A program made the translations under genes and the position numbers. A DNA stretch of 60,000 nt from Tubiluchus corallicola. Lineage: Eukaryota > Priapulida > Priapulimorpha > Priapulimorphida > Tubiluchidae. Positions 58,291 through 60,000 of this stretch are shown piece after piece; the first letter of the stretch is position 1; each line of letters begins with the position of its first letter. The DNA lies in assembly GCA_030141605.1 (NCBI GenBank), contig JAQGDQ010000035.1, forward strand, positions 374,001-434,000, in the 5' to 3' direction. A model generated the notes under the pieces. That model was not told the DNA's origin, ran no database searches, and saw only the letters and a program-made list of their open reading frames with translations.

Positions 58291-60000
58291 TCAGATTCAT
58301 AATTTACTAAATTAATAAACATATATATGACTCGCTCGTTGAGTAAGATTCATTTATTGTCATTGAATTACTGAAACTTTTTTGTCATCAATGCACTTCT
58401 AACTGTGACTACAATAATCATTACAGGTTTTTCTTCTTATTACATGTCGCTGTCAGTAATTAGTGATTAATTTTGGAAAATACCGTGTGTGTGTGGTGAT
58501 ATATATAAATTTGACTAATTCTAATCCTTTTAATTTTAGAAGTTTTAGAGACGTGTTTGTTTACAGAAGTCACAAAATTTTGCCGTTCAATAAAAGTGAT
58601 CAATTCTATTACTTTATTTTATGCTATATTTAGGAAAGTCAATAATTTTTATATGCAATCCCCACAGTAATATACAGACATTTAAATGTGGATAAATACG
58701 TGCACGGCAAACTAATATCAGTGTTGCAGTCAACATAATAATGTACTTATAACTAACATCTAAGGAAGACACTAACTTTTGTTGAAATGTTGCGTTTAAA
58801 ATAAATTAAGTATTTAAGAACAAAACTACACTATCTATTTAAGCTAACAAACTAAATTATAACTCTACAACCCAGCTATATAAACACAGATAATAACACA
58901 AACACTTTTAACAGTAGCAGTCTGTAGAAAAAAATAATGGTAATAATAATAAGAATTTGCTACATTAGTCATGTATTTTAAAATATTTAAAATCAATGAT
59001 TTTTGGAAAAAACTTTCTGAGGAACATTACAGCATACTTTATAAAATTTCTGTTTTACACAAAAGCAGAAAGAAAATGCTGTAACTAAAGAAAACTTGTT
59101 TTTATGCTAAATTTGATCCTTTAACTATTGACCGTGAGTATACGTGCTTTTATAGTGGAGTTTACGTAGCATCTGGAGTATGAGTTATGCATCATCCTCC
59201 TGCGGAATAGTTGCATAATAAAAATCAATAAGAAATAGCTACAGAAAAAATGTCACATGACGCTGGTATGATAAACGAGTGCATTGGAAATACCATAACC
59301 GATTTTATCTATTCCATCAGCATAATGCATACACATTCCGGATGGCTGGTAAACGTGTAGTACGAACAGAGAATATACAATTTCAGAGCTTAATGATGTT
59401 GTTAACATTAAGATGCTAGAGCCAGCGTAATAGAGAAAATCTAAGATTGATTTAACTTCAGCTAGCAAATTATTTTATCCTAATCTCATATGACTGTATA
59501 CTAAAATTATCTTCAATTAGAACTACATTTTGTACTTGCGCCTGAAATGATGATGACGATGTAAATCTAGGTGGTCATTTTAAATTTAAAGCGAGTATTA
59601 CTGCTTTTATAAAACGTGTAAAGATAAATTTTCTTAGCGTTTAACACTCCCATACCTATACAGACATAGAGAGTCAATTTTGGTCACTGCCATATTCTGT
59701 CAGAGATATGATCGATTTTTCGACACTTAATTATTAGTACAATGGTAAAATTCTTTAAACGACATGGCCGCTCAGTTGTGGCATGGTCACGCAATATGCA
59801 TGCAAAAGTTAAGGTGCACATCTTTGCAAAACCAGATTTTCTTTGTAAAAAAAATCTTATTTTAGAATGAAAGAAAGAAAGAGGCAGAAATGAATGTGTG
59901 AGCAAAGCGAGCATTGTTGCAAAAGTAAGCACACTGCTTTTCGCTAGATGTTAATTATTTTGCCTCAACAGGTTGTTGGCAGAAAAGGTATGATAATCTC

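Larger units (their letters stand above)
58015..60000. other. Upstream intron of the TUG-like gene to the window edge
   Basis: The exon encoding the GFFRP-like start of the UBX domain was looked for on the minus strand and not found, so it probably lies beyond 60000. A tRNA-like B box (minus, about 58232-58250) and a (TA)n run (58267-58290) are present. Minus frames at 59253-59468 and 59684-59932 are not recognisable. Confidence 0.35.

Noticed and set aside
1-60000. CRISPR array, prokaryotic operon or phage-like system
   Set aside because: Split exons with GT-AG introns and abundant LINE/MITE/SINE remnants show this is animal DNA; the only regular spaced repeat (27592-27975) is a tandem minisatellite without spacers.

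Overview
This is eukaryotic, almost certainly metazoan nuclear DNA: A+T-rich by eye, with short coding exons, GT-AG introns, long non-coding stretches, many microsatellites and debris of several transposon families. The three recognisable genes are animal-type. The sequence does not fix the phylum; an invertebrate with a moderately large, repeat-rich genome (mollusc, tunicate, cnidarian or similar) fits best.

Genes, all on the minus strand. (1) Positions 538-1776 hold the first three coding exons of a cytosolic sulfotransferase (SULT family); the 3' exons lie off the left edge. (2) Positions 7002-7718 hold a complete single-exon Ras-family small GTPase of the RASD/Dexras-like type, ending in a CaaX box. 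(3) Positions 52572-58014 hold the last four coding exons of a TUG/ASPSCR1-type UBX-domain protein; its 5' part lies off the right edge. Intron phases agree across every junction in genes 1 and 3, so these models are firm even though no exon is long. The three genes share no evident pathway and are simply neighbours.

Between 8 kb and 52 kb I find no confident host gene. There is one possible signal-peptide first exon (9707-9799) and one strong promoter-like RFX X-box next to a CRE (43172-43197). The rest is repeats: at least four decayed non-LTR retrotransposon fragments; several LINE-like 3' tails ending in A-rich or GAT/AAT runs; a hAT-like MITE in two near-complete copies and a remnant; a second MITE family in three copies; an element whose ends are arrays of a short repeat; tRNA-like SINE relics; and several unclassified dispersed repeats present as pairs. 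There is also a 16-bp minisatellite (27592-27975), a CATC array (34228-34400) and several GAT/CTA trinucleotide tracts.

Most long open frames outside the three genes are low-complexity translations of these repeats or chance openings in A+T-rich DNA. Homology statements here rest on recognised motifs and within-window comparison by eye, not on searches.
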